NCBI GenBank assembly: GCA_963977525.1
Contig: CAXBPC010000013.1
Span: 1 to 64,000, forward strand
DNA length: 64,000 bases
Source: Ancylomarina sp963977525
GTDB lineage: Bacteria; Bacteroidota; Bacteroidia; Bacteroidales; Marinifilaceae
Direction: 5' to 3'
Shown: piece by piece, positions 33,739-43,650 of the stretch
How positions within the stretch are numbered: the first letter of the stretch is position 1
How the letters are laid out: every line of letters starts with the position of its first letter
The notes under the pieces: model-generated
The model's input: the letters and a program-made list of their open reading frames with translations, nothing else
The model's database searches: none
Told to the model about the DNA's origin: nothing
Position numbers and translations under genes: made by a program

Positions 33739-35849
33739 TATTCAATTAGAATTCTCTGTTTTATTACGATAGGATCTCCATTTTCAGAAAGGCCTTGAAC
33801 GATTAGTTCATATTCTCCTTTAATATCACTTGTTGTAAATTCCAATTCGAAATCTTTATTGTGACTAAGAGTTATATCTGGTTCCCAAAGTAAATCAGTT
33901 CTGTAATCAGGATGGTTTTTTTGCGCTTTAGTCTGAGATTTTATAAATTCAACATCTTTTGTAAACAATGGTAAATAGTAACGCTCCGTGTTTTTGGGTA
34001 ATTCATCGAGTTCACAATCTTTCTTTTTTGAAGTCACGTTTATAATGCCATACAAATGTGATGATCCATAATAATACTCATAAGGAATAACCTCTATTTT
34101 ATCAATATCTTTTGATCTCTTATTTAATATCTTGGAAGCATCTGAGATAATCAATCCATCGAATAAGATTAAGGGCTCTTGCTTAAGTGTGCGAGAATCA
34201 TCCGGACTGAAAACATTCATATAAGGCTTCTTCTTCCGGTACTTGATTTTTACTGTAGAAATAAATTCGTGGAAATATTCTTCTAAAGAATCAAGCCTTA
34301 TGTAGTCATCAATTTTGATAAAATGTTTAGCTTTTCCATAAAAATTTGATTGTCCTCTATAGAGACAGGTATCGATAGTTTCATGAAAGTTCTCTTGTTT
34401 GTATATGTTGCGAATTCTGTAATTTTCAAATTGTTGCTTGATGAAATCTAACTTTTCTTTTTTAAGTTTTTTATTATTCCATGGTATTGGTGCGATGCCT
34501 TCAGAGTTGAATTTGTCTTTTAATTTGAAAGCAAGATCGAGGTCATCCCTACCTTTAACTTGAATTGATATGTCTTGAAGACCTTTTTTTAAGGGAAGAT
34601 TAAAATAAAATTTACCTTGATCATTCGTGCAAAATGTATTGATATCAGCGTAGCCCCCAATTTTTGAGAGAAAGATATTTTCACCAGCAAAAGCTTGTTC
34701 TGTTTTTCTGTTTTTAATTTGTCCTTCCAAAATATACGCTTCTTTTTCAGGATATTTTAGAGAATCTATTGAGTATGAATTTGAATTATTAAGCCAAAGT
34801 GTTTCAAGCTCTCCTTCAGCGATCCAACTTAGTTTAGAGAGCTGCTTATTTTTGTCAAGATATGATCCTATGTCAGCGCTAAAATCTGAATACAAATTCA
34901 TGTAATCAATTATATCAATTGATGGCGTATTGGGTTCCATGAGCTTTATACTTGCTGATAAGAATAGACTATCATTTTGATAACTTAGTTCATCTAAACG
35001 AAGATTAATCTTTATTTTTTGTCTTTGGTTCGTTGTTATTCTTGGTTTTTCAATAAAACGACCGCGATGTGATTTTGCCAGATGGATTACAGCTGTTTTT
35101 ACAAGTCTACTCTCAGAATTAAGAATTGAGATATTGTAATTTGAAGATTTTAAATCTTTCGTTTTTAATAAGAGTTCCCAATTCTGTTGATCGAACTTGA
35201 AATACTTTTCGAGAATTCTTCCTTTTCTGGACTGTAGTACTATTTTATAAGTTTCTTCAACAACAGGGCTATTACTTTTTACTGAAATTCTAAGAATACG
35301 ATTTGCATCTTCAATTTTTGTGTTGATAGAAACGTCCTCTTGCTTAAATTCAGCTTTTACAAGAGTTAAGTCATTATTTTTTAGATCACGGAATGAGCTT
35401 TTCAGATTCTTAGTATTTGAATAATTACTATCATCTATATTCTGATTATTGAAAATAAAGAGAGGACTGAAGTTTATGAAATCTGGAGAACTCGTCTTCA
35501 TCCAATGTGTATAGGCATTAATGGCATAATTTCCTGTGGGAAGCTGGGATGAAATAACAAAGCCACCTTCTCCCATACCATTTTCTAAAATGATATCGGT
35601 TTGGGCAACAGGGAATCCATTTTCGCCTATTAACTCAACATAAGCGACTTTACTAGTATTGGATAATTTTTGTTCGCCTGCATTGATACAGTAGAGTTTG
35701 AAAAGAATGGCTTCTCCAGCTATGTAAATGTTCTTTTGTAAATGTACATGTATTTGTTCAGCAGGAATATTTTGAGCTCTACTACCTAAGATTGAAGTCA
35801 AACTCACTACTAGAATAAGGCTTATGTTTTTGATGATTTTATTTTTCAT
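33738..35849 (-). CDS. Surface protein with macroglobulin-like MG2, carboxypeptidase-regulatory-like and TonB-plug-like domains
   Basis: 703 residues with a signal peptide ending SRAQ. The N-terminal part (about 25-135) looks like an MG2 domain (HVHLQKNIYIAGEAILFKLYC). The middle (about 370-440) is a carboxypeptidase-regulatory-like beta sandwich (ILEGQIKNRKTEQAFAGENIFLS). Near the C-terminus LILFDGLIISDA and IDKIEVIPYEYYYGSSHLYGIINV resemble the plug motif of TonB receptors, but there is no barrel. Last gene of the six-gene operon, 5 bases after the receptor, so a periplasmic or surface partner of it. Precise role unknown. Confidence 0.7.
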   Translation of the reverse strand: MKNKIIKNISLILVVSLTSILGSRAQNIPAEQIHVHLQKNIYIAGEAILFKLYCINAGEQKLSNTSKVAYVELIGENGFPVAQTDIILENGMGEGGFVISSQLPTGNYAINAYTHWMKTSSPDFINFSPLFIFNNQNIDDSNYSNTKNLKSSFRDLKNNDLTLVKAEFKQEDVSINTKIEDANRILRISVKSNSPVVEETYKIVLQSRKGRILEKYFKFDQQNWELLLKTKDLKSSNYNISILNSESRLVKTAVIHLAKSHRGRFIEKPRITTNQRQKIKINLRLDELSYQNDSLFLSASIKLMEPNTPSIDIIDYMNLYSDFSADIGSYLDKNKQLSKLSWIAEGELETLWLNNSNSYSIDSLKYPEKEAYILEGQIKNRKTEQAFAGENIFLSKIGGYADINTFCTNDQGKFYFNLPLKKGLQDISIQVKGRDDLDLAFKLKDKFNSEGIAPIPWNNKKLKKEKLDFIKQQFENYRIRNIYKQENFHETIDTCLYRGQSNFYGKAKHFIKIDDYIRLDSLEEYFHEFISTVKIKYRKKKPYMNVFSPDDSRTLKQEPLILFDGLIISDASKILNKRSKDIDKIEVIPYEYYYGSSHLYGIINVTSKKKDCELDELPKNTERYYLPLFTKDVEFIKSQTKAQKNHPDYRTDLLWEPDITLSHNKDFELEFTTSDIKGEYELIVQGLSENGDPIVIKQRILIE

Positions 35850-35854
35850 AGTAT

Positions 35855-38578
35855 TTAGAATTCAATATTATATGTAATAGTCGGTATTGCTTCCCCAAAA
35901 ACGGATAGTCTATATCCAACCATGCTACCATCTTCAATTCGGAAATATGACGAATATGTATTTCTCTGACCTGTTAAGTTATAAATTCCGAAAGCCCACG
36001 ATGTATGATAATTCTTCTTCTTTTTAAGATTACCTTCTATCAATAGAGTAATATCAGTTCTAAAATAATGAGGCAGCCTGTATTCGTTTCTTTTAGAATA
36101 ATAAACAATCGGGATATCCTGTATCTTGTATTTGGCAGTTGGGTATGTTGCAGGACGACCAGTGTGGTAAACGAGATTTGTCGAAAAAATAAATCGTCGA
36201 GAAAGTTTAAAACTTAGAAATGCCTTTAAATTGTGAGGTTTGTCATAAGGTGCTCGATACCATTTCCCATCGTTAACAGCAAATTCTCCCGTCTGATCTT
36301 TAGATTTTAAAAAACTTCTGGAGTAGGAATAGCTTATCATTCCGTTAAATCGCCCTGATTTCTTACGTAATAGAAATTCTAATCCATAATTTTTACCGTC
36401 AGCATTTAGAACTTCTGTTTCAGTAAATTCATTTAAATAAAGCTCTGCGCCATCTTTATAATCTTTAGCATTTTGAATACGCTTGGAGTAGGCTTCAACT
36501 GAGAATTCAGCTAGGGATCCTAGAATATTGCGATAATATCCCAATGAAAACTGATCTCCAACTTGAGGCTTAAGGTATCGATCGCTTAATTTCCATGTAT
36601 CGGTTGGCGATATAGATGTTGTGTTGGATAACAAATGAATGTATTGGCGCGTTCTGTTGTAACTGGCCTTAAATGAATTATTATTATTCATGGCATAGTT
36701 AACAGAGAATCTAAGTTCTGGTCCATGCTGAATATTGTTGAGTCCACTTGAAGAATTTTGGATATCAGTTCTGTCTAGACTACTTGGCTTACCATCTTTA
36801 TATATAGCTTCTTTTCTTTTTCCAAGGTTACCATATAGAGAATAACGGAAACCAGCTTCGGCATTTAAGAAACTAAACAATTCAAATTTAGCACCAGCAA
36901 ATATTGCTGTTTCTAGTCCTTTCTCAATGTCAATTTTATTGGATGAGATAAGTGAAGATTCAGAATTGGGTTTTAATTCTCCAGGACTAACTTCATAATA
37001 TTTAGCAGCTGCTCCAAAATCGAATCTTGTGAAAACGTCTTTTTCATATGTTAGGTGCGATTTAAAGCCGATATCTTTAACACGGTGCGTGAGTTTAAAT
37101 GCATTAGTAGGAATATCACTTGATGCCATATCGTACGAGAAGCTAGTGAAATGCGCACTATTTTTCATTTTCAATTTTTCATTGAAACGGTATCTCCAAT
37201 TAACAGAACTAACAAAATTTTGGAAATTATAAACGGTGTCAGAATGTAACTGAAACTCATCCTTACTTTTATAATAACTAAGCTCTATCTGATTTTTTGA
37301 GTTTGGTTTATATAGCACTTTCCCATGTAAATCGTAAAAGTCAGATTTCGAATCAACCAATTCCTTTGAATCAATTTTTTTGATTATCCAATCAGAATAA
37401 GTGAATCGGAATGAATTCATTATCGAGAGCTTTTTATTTAATAAAGGTATATTAAGATAGGCTTTAGACGTTATGGGGCTAATCCCAATTTTACCATTGG
37501 TTTCATTTGCTATGGTTTCTGACGAATGAATATCGTATGTAGAAGATATACGACCTCCAAATTGAACAGGAATACTCGATTTGTAGAGGCTTGCATCTTG
37601 TATCATATCATTATTGAAAGCGGAGAAGAAGCCAAAAAAGTGAGCTGGGTAGTAAATAGGAGCATTATCAATAAGAATAAGATTCTGGTCAGCAGATCCA
37701 CCTCTTACATTAAAGCCAATAGCACCTTCACCAGCACTTTCAACTCCAGGAAGCATGGTTGTACTCTTAATAATATCTGGTTCCCCAAGCGCTGAAGGTA
37801 AGCTTTCAAGATCTTTAGAAGTAAAATGTTCTATTCCCATTGATGTTCGTTTCACCTTATTATCTTTCGCAAAAACTTTGACTTCTTTTATAGAGTGCAT
37901 TTCTTTTCGCATCTGTACATCTAAACGCCCATCCCCTCGTAGGTTAATTTTTCGTACAGTTTGCTTTAGCCCCACATATTTAAAATTTAAGACGTAGGCT
38001 CCTTGTGCAAGTTCTATTTCAAAGTAACCATCTTTATCAGAAGTAACACCTTTTTCCATGCTAGGAAGAAAAACCTCAACACCTTTGAGAGGTAAGCCAG
38101 CCCCAAATAGATTTATGTTACCAAAAACTTTAGCTTTTTTACGACCTAAAGCAATTCCAATTTCATGAATAATATACTCTTGTTGCTGCAAAGCTGAGAT
38201 ATCACCTTCTATTTCCTCATTTGTCTGATTATCAGTATGAATGTCCTCAACCTTTCTTTTAAAACTAAATTCATCGTTTAGGTTTTCAAACAATGTTAGA
38301 ATCAGATAATTATCTCGAATTATAAATTGAATTTTTGATTCTGATAAAACATCAGTTATTAAAGTTTGAAGATCGACATTAGAGTAGGTCTTTTTAAGCT
38401 TAATATCATTCACCCAAGATTCATAAAAAAAAGAATGAATTTGGTATTTACTTTCGAGTTCCTGACTCAATTGAATAAATGACATACCTTTGTAGCCAAT
38501 GCTTATTTCCATTTTATTTTGTGCTGAAATGGTATTAATAAGAACAAGACTGAAGAGGAGGATGAGAGTTTTTTTCAT
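35855..38578 (-). CDS. TonB-dependent outer-membrane receptor with STN domain
   Basis: 907 residues. Signal peptide (ends ISAQ), a secretin/TonB short N-terminal domain (about 22-95), a carboxypeptidase-regulatory-like domain (about 150-215), a plug (about 235-350; GFNVRGGSADQNLILIDNAPIYYPAHFFGF) and a 22-strand-type barrel ending in Phe. It imports an unknown ligand using TonB energy. STN domains often signal to FecI/FecR-type regulators, but no such pair is in the operon. The neighbours, DUF4249 lipoproteins, are frequent partners of this receptor type. Confidence 0.9.
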   Translation of the reverse strand: MKKTLILLFSLVLINTISAQNKMEISIGYKGMSFIQLSQELESKYQIHSFFYESWVNDIKLKKTYSNVDLQTLITDVLSESKIQFIIRDNYLILTLFENLNDEFSFKRKVEDIHTDNQTNEEIEGDISALQQQEYIIHEIGIALGRKKAKVFGNINLFGAGLPLKGVEVFLPSMEKGVTSDKDGYFEIELAQGAYVLNFKYVGLKQTVRKINLRGDGRLDVQMRKEMHSIKEVKVFAKDNKVKRTSMGIEHFTSKDLESLPSALGEPDIIKSTTMLPGVESAGEGAIGFNVRGGSADQNLILIDNAPIYYPAHFFGFFSAFNNDMIQDASLYKSSIPVQFGGRISSTYDIHSSETIANETNGKIGISPITSKAYLNIPLLNKKLSIMNSFRFTYSDWIIKKIDSKELVDSKSDFYDLHGKVLYKPNSKNQIELSYYKSKDEFQLHSDTVYNFQNFVSSVNWRYRFNEKLKMKNSAHFTSFSYDMASSDIPTNAFKLTHRVKDIGFKSHLTYEKDVFTRFDFGAAAKYYEVSPGELKPNSESSLISSNKIDIEKGLETAIFAGAKFELFSFLNAEAGFRYSLYGNLGKRKEAIYKDGKPSSLDRTDIQNSSSGLNNIQHGPELRFSVNYAMNNNNSFKASYNRTRQYIHLLSNTTSISPTDTWKLSDRYLKPQVGDQFSLGYYRNILGSLAEFSVEAYSKRIQNAKDYKDGAELYLNEFTETEVLNADGKNYGLEFLLRKKSGRFNGMISYSYSRSFLKSKDQTGEFAVNDGKWYRAPYDKPHNLKAFLSFKLSRRFIFSTNLVYHTGRPATYPTAKYKIQDIPIVYYSKRNEYRLPHYFRTDITLLIEGNLKKKKNYHTSWAFGIYNLTGQRNTYSSYFRIEDGSMVGYRLSVFGEAIPTITYNIEF

Positions 38579-38583
38579 GGTAT

Positions 38584-39270
38584 TTACAGATCAAATTGAG
38601 AAAGAAGAACTACTGCATCCATTGGTGTTTTTGCTCCAATTTTTAATTTATTGCTTCGAATAAAAAATTTCATTTCTTTTTTCTGTTGAGGGTATAACTT
38701 TAGTATGTCTCTTTTGCTAGTAACACTATATAGCTTATCTTCTTTCACAAGAAATAAGCTATTGGCCAATACATATTTAAATTCTCTCGACTGATTAGAC
38801 TTAAGGACTTTATGCTTTTTCCTTTTAACAACGTAAAGGGCACTTGGGAATTTAACGATTTGATAATAGTTGTTGGGATTTAATTCTGAATGAACTAAAT
38901 CGCCTCTAAGAAAGCTAAATTCATAGGGGGGATTTGTGACATTAAATCCCTCAAGGAAATACTGATTCACAACAATATTTCGTTTGGTTTTGTCTAGCGT
39001 TTCTATAGCGGTGGTTATTTCTTCTGTTGATATATTGTAAGCAAATTCAATATTGTTGAATTGTGTGCCTTTATAAAGAAAACTTCCTTTTAAGTCCATT
39101 CTTTCAAGGAAAAACTGTTCGCCCAGTGCAACCGAGGTTTTGGGTACCCAGAGTTTACCATTAATAATTGTTTTCAAATTATCTTTCAATAACGGTTGTC
39201 CCGAAAGACAGTGGTTTAAGCCTAGGAATATTAGGATTAGCAGGTTTGTGTATAGAAATTTTGTTCTCAT
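38584..39270 (-). CDS. Hypothetical exported protein of the TonB/DUF4249 operon
   Basis: 228 residues, with a signal peptide ending at about LSGQ. The mature part has mixed strands and a basic C-terminal half (RKKHKVLKSNQS). No family recognised. It is 5 bases upstream of the receptor gene and 13 after the last DUF4249 gene, so it is translated with them. The cysteine in LNHCLSG could be a weak lipobox, but GQ cleavage is more likely. Role probably tied to the receptor. Confidence 0.7.
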   Translation of the reverse strand: MRTKFLYTNLLILIFLGLNHCLSGQPLLKDNLKTIINGKLWVPKTSVALGEQFFLERMDLKGSFLYKGTQFNNIEFAYNISTEEITTAIETLDKTKRNIVVNQYFLEGFNVTNPPYEFSFLRGDLVHSELNPNNYYQIVKFPSALYVVKRKKHKVLKSNQSREFKYVLANSLFLVKEDKLYSVTSKRDILKLYPQQKKEMKFFIRSNKLKIGAKTPMDAVVLLSQFDL

Positions 39271-39283
39271 ATTTTATTTAGTG

Positions 39284-40411
39284 TTAGGGCCAAAATGATG
39301 GCTTTTTAGTCGGGTATTTTTGATTGCACTCATAACAATGTCTAAATCTGGCTAAGTATAAAGTTAGGCGAGGTCTAATTATTTTTTTTTCAATAAAATA
39401 TCTTGTAAGATCTGGTGGAGAATCATCGGGAACGGTAATGTAGTTGAATGTTTCACATTCCTTAGGGAAATCACTGAATTCAACAGAATAGTCGTCCTTA
39501 GAAAACATGCCTTTTTTAGTGCGGACAGAAGAAACTTCAAAATAGCCTAAGACTTCAAAATCGCCTTCACAGCTAGAGATATTACCTTTAATATTAGCCG
39601 GTAATATATCGTATAGATTACCATTCGTTTGGTGAATGGCCTTCATGTTTTTCCAGAAGATAAAATTTTCTTGAGAGACGGAATAGAGGCGCATGTCGAG
39701 TAGATATTTATGTTTTAATTTGACCTCATGCTGTAAAATTGTTGATGTTAGGAGATGATTAACCTCTCTATTCTCAATATCAGAGGCATCATAAAGGTTA
39801 ATGAGAGGAAAATCGTTGACTGGATAGCAAACCGTTTGAGGATTTTCTGTAATCTTAGTATCAGCTTCAAAAGGTGTATGCCACTCGTAACTCTCTCGGT
39901 ATTCCCAACGTAGATAAGAGCCTGTATTTTCATTATTTTTGGCGTCAAAATAAATACCAACTGCTTCTTCTGAGTTATCATCAGTAATGACTTCTAATTC
40001 ATCTCCATAAAGCGAAGTGATTTCAAAAGGGGGGAGCATTAATTCGGGAGTTGATTCATATTTTTTACCAGAGAGTGTTTGTATTTCAATCCAATAAGTT
40101 CGTCCAACTTCACCTTTGATTATTGTGAATGAACTCTGATATATACCAGGCTCGGTTTCATTTAAAATTTCAGATCTATCTAAATCATCATGTAAAATTA
40201 CAATAGCATCTTTTTCAGGTTTTAATGAAAAATCATCTGTAAAACTAACCGTCCGAAATAAGCGAACTTCACATGGTCCTATTTCATCCGTAATTTTACC
40301 ATCTACTACGAGTACCGAAACATCTTCGTCAATTTCAGGATAGTATTTTTCGGTACACGAAAAATACATCAGGCTTACTAAGATGAATAATATGAATTTT
40401 TTATTGGGCAT
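39284..40411 (-). CDS. DUF4249 lipoprotein, third paralog
   Basis: 375 residues. Lipobox YFSC, then TEKYYPEIDEDVSVLVVDGKITDE, the DUF4249 opening. A beta-rich body carries WRWEYRESYEW-type and LYDILPANIKGNISSC segments, and the end is a C-terminal CYECNQKYPTKKPSFWP with a CxxC pair. It is closely similar to the two paralogs upstream (many runs of ten or more identical residues). Family function unknown; these lipoproteins accompany TonB receptors and may be surface ligand-binding partners. Confidence 0.85.
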   Translation of the reverse strand: MPNKKFILFILVSLMYFSCTEKYYPEIDEDVSVLVVDGKITDEIGPCEVRLFRTVSFTDDFSLKPEKDAIVILHDDLDRSEILNETEPGIYQSSFTIIKGEVGRTYWIEIQTLSGKKYESTPELMLPPFEITSLYGDELEVITDDNSEEAVGIYFDAKNNENTGSYLRWEYRESYEWHTPFEADTKITENPQTVCYPVNDFPLINLYDASDIENREVNHLLTSTILQHEVKLKHKYLLDMRLYSVSQENFIFWKNMKAIHQTNGNLYDILPANIKGNISSCEGDFEVLGYFEVSSVRTKKGMFSKDDYSVEFSDFPKECETFNYITVPDDSPPDLTRYFIEKKIIRPRLTLYLARFRHCYECNQKYPTKKPSFWP

Positions 40412-40449
40412 ATATAGTGATTATAAATTCATTTTTTTAAAATGGTTGC

Positions 40450-41568
40450 TTAAGGCCAAAAAATTGGTTTATTAATTGGGTATTTTATATTGCATTCATA
40501 GCAATGTCTTTTTCGCACTTCGTATGCTGTTATATTTTGTCTGGGAATGATTTTAACAATTTGGTATTTCATAGGGTCGGGTCTTGGACCTACTATAATA
40601 AATGTTTCACACTCCTTCGGAAAATCTGAGAAATCTATAGAAAATTCGTCTTTAGAAAAGATTCCCTTCTTAGTTCGAACTGATGAAACTTCAAAGTAGC
40701 CTAAAACTTTATTTGTGTTATCGCAGGAGTTGATGTTACCTTTAATATTAGCAGGTAAAATATCGTAGAGATTTCCATTTGTCTGATGAATGGCCTTCAT
40801 GTTTTTCCAAAAAATATAACTCTCATGAGAAACAGAATAAAGATTTATATCGATGAGATATTGGTGTTCTAACTTGACTTCATGTTGAAGGATTGTAGAT
40901 GTTAAGAGATGGTCAATCTCTTTTGTCGCAAAATCTGATGCATCATATATATTGATAAGTGGGTAATTTGTAACTGGATAACAAACATTTTGAGGATTTT
41001 CAGTAAGCTTGGTCTCAACATTAAAAGGAGTATGCCATTCATAACTTTCTCTGTATTCCCATCTGAGATAACTCTCGGTGTTTTCATTATTTTTGGCATC
41101 AAAGTAAATTCCTACACCAGCTTCTTTCGAATTATCACTCATAATAGCTTCTAATTCATCTCCATATATCGAGGTAATCTCAAATGGCGAATGCATTATT
41201 TCAGGAGTTGATTCATATTTATCTCCAGAGAGTGTTTGTATTTCAATCCAATAGCTTACTCCTAAAGTTCCTGTAATTTCGTTTGAAGAGCTACGATATA
41301 CACCAGCTTCATATTCTGTTAAAATTTCATTGTGCCCCAAATCGTCATGAAGAGCCACAATTGCGTCCTTTTCAGGTTTTACTGAAAAATCATCTGTAAA
41401 ACTAACAGTCCTAAATAATCTTACTTCGCAAGGACTCCCATTATCTGTAATTTTACCATCAACTACTAGTATCTCAACGTTTTCATCTACGTCGAGGTAG
41501 AATTTTTCCGTGCATGAAAAAATAATCATGATTAAAAGAAAGCTTATAATATATCGTGGAGTTGTCAT
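40450..41568 (-). CDS. DUF4249 lipoprotein, second paralog
   Basis: 372 residues. Lipobox IFSC, TEKFYLDVDENVEILVVDGK, the conserved body, and a C-terminal CYECNIKYPINKPIFWP. It starts inside the stop of the first paralog (4-base overlap) and is 38 bases upstream of the third. The strongest divergence among the three is just before the C-terminal motif (PRPDPMKYQIVKIIPRQN here), which could set ligand specificity. Same operon and probable role as its paralogs. Confidence 0.85.
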   Translation of the reverse strand: MTTPRYIISFLLIMIIFSCTEKFYLDVDENVEILVVDGKITDNGSPCEVRLFRTVSFTDDFSVKPEKDAIVALHDDLGHNEILTEYEAGVYRSSSNEITGTLGVSYWIEIQTLSGDKYESTPEIMHSPFEITSIYGDELEAIMSDNSKEAGVGIYFDAKNNENTESYLRWEYRESYEWHTPFNVETKLTENPQNVCYPVTNYPLINIYDASDFATKEIDHLLTSTILQHEVKLEHQYLIDINLYSVSHESYIFWKNMKAIHQTNGNLYDILPANIKGNINSCDNTNKVLGYFEVSSVRTKKGIFSKDEFSIDFSDFPKECETFIIVGPRPDPMKYQIVKIIPRQNITAYEVRKRHCYECNIKYPINKPIFWP

Positions 41569-42731
41569 TGTTTGGCTTTGGTTAGGTTAGCATCTTTTTT
41601 TAGTGATTCTGGCCAAAATGAAGGCTTCCTTATAGGATATTTTAGATTACATTCGTAGCAATGCAGTTTTCTGACCACATATACCCAAAGCTCACCTTCC
41701 CAATACGTCTCTACTATGTAATATTTTGTAGGATCCGGGACCCGATCTTCTAACCGCATAATGAATTTTTCGCATTCTTCAGGGAAATCATTGAATTCAA
41801 CCGAGAATTCAGTTTTAGAAAATAGGCCCTTTTTTGTCTGGACAGATGATGCTTCGAAGTAGCCTAAAACTTCACGATTACCTTCACAAGATGAAATATT
41901 ACCTTTTATGTTTGCAGGTAAAATATCATAGAGATTCCCGTTGGATTGGTGAATAGCTTTCATATTTTCCCAAAACTCATAGTTTTCTTGAGTCGTAGAA
42001 TAAAGTCGGATATCTAGAAGATATTCATGCTCTAATTTAACTTCATGTTGCAAAATTTTGGATGTCAAGAGATGAATCACCTCTTTCTTGACAAGGTCAG
42101 AAGCATCATAAATATTAATCAAAGGGTAATTTTCAGCTGGGTAACAAATTTCAGTTGGCTTGTTTGAGAATTTGGTTTGAACCTTAAAAGGGGAGTGCCA
42201 TTCGTAACTTTCTCTATATTCCCATCTAAGATAGCTAGCTTGATTATTTTGGTTTGTAGCATCAAAATAGATACCTACACCTTTTTCCTTTGAATTGTCA
42301 TCAGTTATAAATGTTTGTTCATCTCCATAAATAGAATTTATTTCGAATGGAGAATTCATTTTTTCGGGTGTCGATTCATATTTGTCTCCATCTATGGTTT
42401 GGATTTCTATCCAATAACTAATGCCTATTGTCCCATTAATTTTATTTGATGAACTACGGTAAATACCTGCATCAAATTCTGTTAAGATTTCATTTTGTCC
42501 CAGATCATCATGTAGGATTACTATTGCATCTCGTTCAGGTTTCAAAGAAAAATCATCAGTAAACTTAACTGTTCTGAAAAGTCTAATTTCACAAGAACCA
42601 ATCTCATCTGTAATTTTACCATCTACTACAAGAACTGAAACATTTTCATCCACTTCGGGATAAAATTTTTCAGTACATGAATAAACAAAAAGAGCAATTG
42701 CAAGAAAATAAAGGGGGTTTATTTTAAGCAC
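41565..42731 (-). CDS. DUF4249 lipoprotein, first paralog
   Basis: 388 residues from a GTG start at 42731: upstream codons reach a stop with no ATG, and this start gives a good lipoprotein signal (lipobox VYSC). The body matches the other two copies. It differs by a longer C-terminus, where CYECNLKYPIRKPSFWP is followed by about 14 residues (ESLKKDANLTKAKQ). First gene of the operon. The region upstream to 42840 has no clear promoter. Confidence 0.85.
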   Translation of the reverse strand: MLKINPLYFLAIALFVYSCTEKFYPEVDENVSVLVVDGKITDEIGSCEIRLFRTVKFTDDFSLKPERDAIVILHDDLGQNEILTEFDAGIYRSSSNKINGTIGISYWIEIQTIDGDKYESTPEKMNSPFEINSIYGDEQTFITDDNSKEKGVGIYFDATNQNNQASYLRWEYRESYEWHSPFKVQTKFSNKPTEICYPAENYPLINIYDASDLVKKEVIHLLTSKILQHEVKLEHEYLLDIRLYSTTQENYEFWENMKAIHQSNGNLYDILPANIKGNISSCEGNREVLGYFEASSVQTKKGLFSKTEFSVEFNDFPEECEKFIMRLEDRVPDPTKYYIVETYWEGELWVYVVRKLHCYECNLKYPIRKPSFWPESLKKDANLTKAKQ

Positions 42732-42840
42732 GTTATAAATAGTTAGTTAGTGGTCGCTTAAAAGTAATAAAATAATTTATAGATAAATATGATAGGACTT
42801 GGAATAATCTGTGTGCGATACAATTCTACATAAACTAAAA

Positions 42841-42864
42841 AGTCATATCTGTATAGATATGACT
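42841..42864 (-). terminator. Probable terminator of the hutD-like gene
   Basis: AGTCATATC and GATATGACT arms with a 6-base loop, followed on the minus strand by TTTTAG. About 100 bases beyond the gene's stop. Confidence 0.65.
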
Positions 42865-42961
42865 ATCTTTCTCTGGTTAAATGGACGTTCTATCGGAAAC
42901 TTTATTCATTTTTGGATCATATATAATTATGTAATTTATTTTTAGAATGATTAAATATAAA

Positions 42962-43543
42962 TTATGAATCCAATTTAGAGACGATTAAACTACTATCCTT
43001 ATTTGCATAAAATTGGACGTTTTGTATATTAAGGTTATCCAAAACTAATAAGTCGCCTTGCTTAAGTAGTTGCTCTTTGCCATCTAAATTAAGACAAATT
43101 TCACCTGAGTAGAGATAAATAAATTCTTTTGAATACTTTTTTGTTATTGGATAGTCGTGGTTCTGATTTTGTTTAAGTTCTATCGAACTGAGTTTTCCTT
43201 TTGTATTACCTCTGGTCATTAAATTAAAATCGGTACAAACACCAACTGATGAAGTTTCCCAATCGCCTTCAAATTCATCGATATCGAACTTTTGCAATTT
43301 TTTTGAATACTGGTTTTTGTGAGAAATCTCAATTTTACCATTAAGAATTATAATTTTTCTCGATACGCCCGGCAGAGGAGTGAAATCTGATTTTTCTACT
43401 TCTACTTTAGCTGTACTCAATCTGAAATCGAAATTTCTCAGAGCATAATCGGATGTTTCAGGGTAAATATATAACTGTGTGCTGGTTCCTCCAGACCAAT
43501 TAATGGTATAGAATTTATCTGCTGTTATTATGGAATATGACAT
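42962..43543 (-). CDS. HutD-family cupin-like protein
   Basis: 193 residues. The HutD signature is clear at the N-terminus: NWSGGTSTQLYIYPETSDY, FDFRLSTAKVEVEKSDFTPLPGVSRKI. Two half-barrels of the RmlC-like fold follow (second with SKEFIYLYSGEICLNLDGKEQL). HutD is thought to regulate or limit histidine utilisation in Pseudomonas, but no hut genes are here, so the role in this organism is open. Cytoplasmic, monocistronic, divergent from the ClC gene. Confidence 0.85.
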   Translation of the reverse strand: MSYSIITADKFYTINWSGGTSTQLYIYPETSDYALRNFDFRLSTAKVEVEKSDFTPLPGVSRKIIILNGKIEISHKNQYSKKLQKFDIDEFEGDWETSSVGVCTDFNLMTRGNTKGKLSSIELKQNQNHDYPITKKYSKEFIYLYSGEICLNLDGKEQLLKQGDLLVLDNLNIQNVQFYANKDSSLIVSKLDS

Positions 43544-43650
43544 AGAATTAAAGGCTTATAATTTTACTAATCGGTTTCAAACTTAAGAATTAGTTTTTCC
43601 ATTCGCATTCTATTTGTTAAATTAGGAGATAACAACTCAAAAATAGTTCC

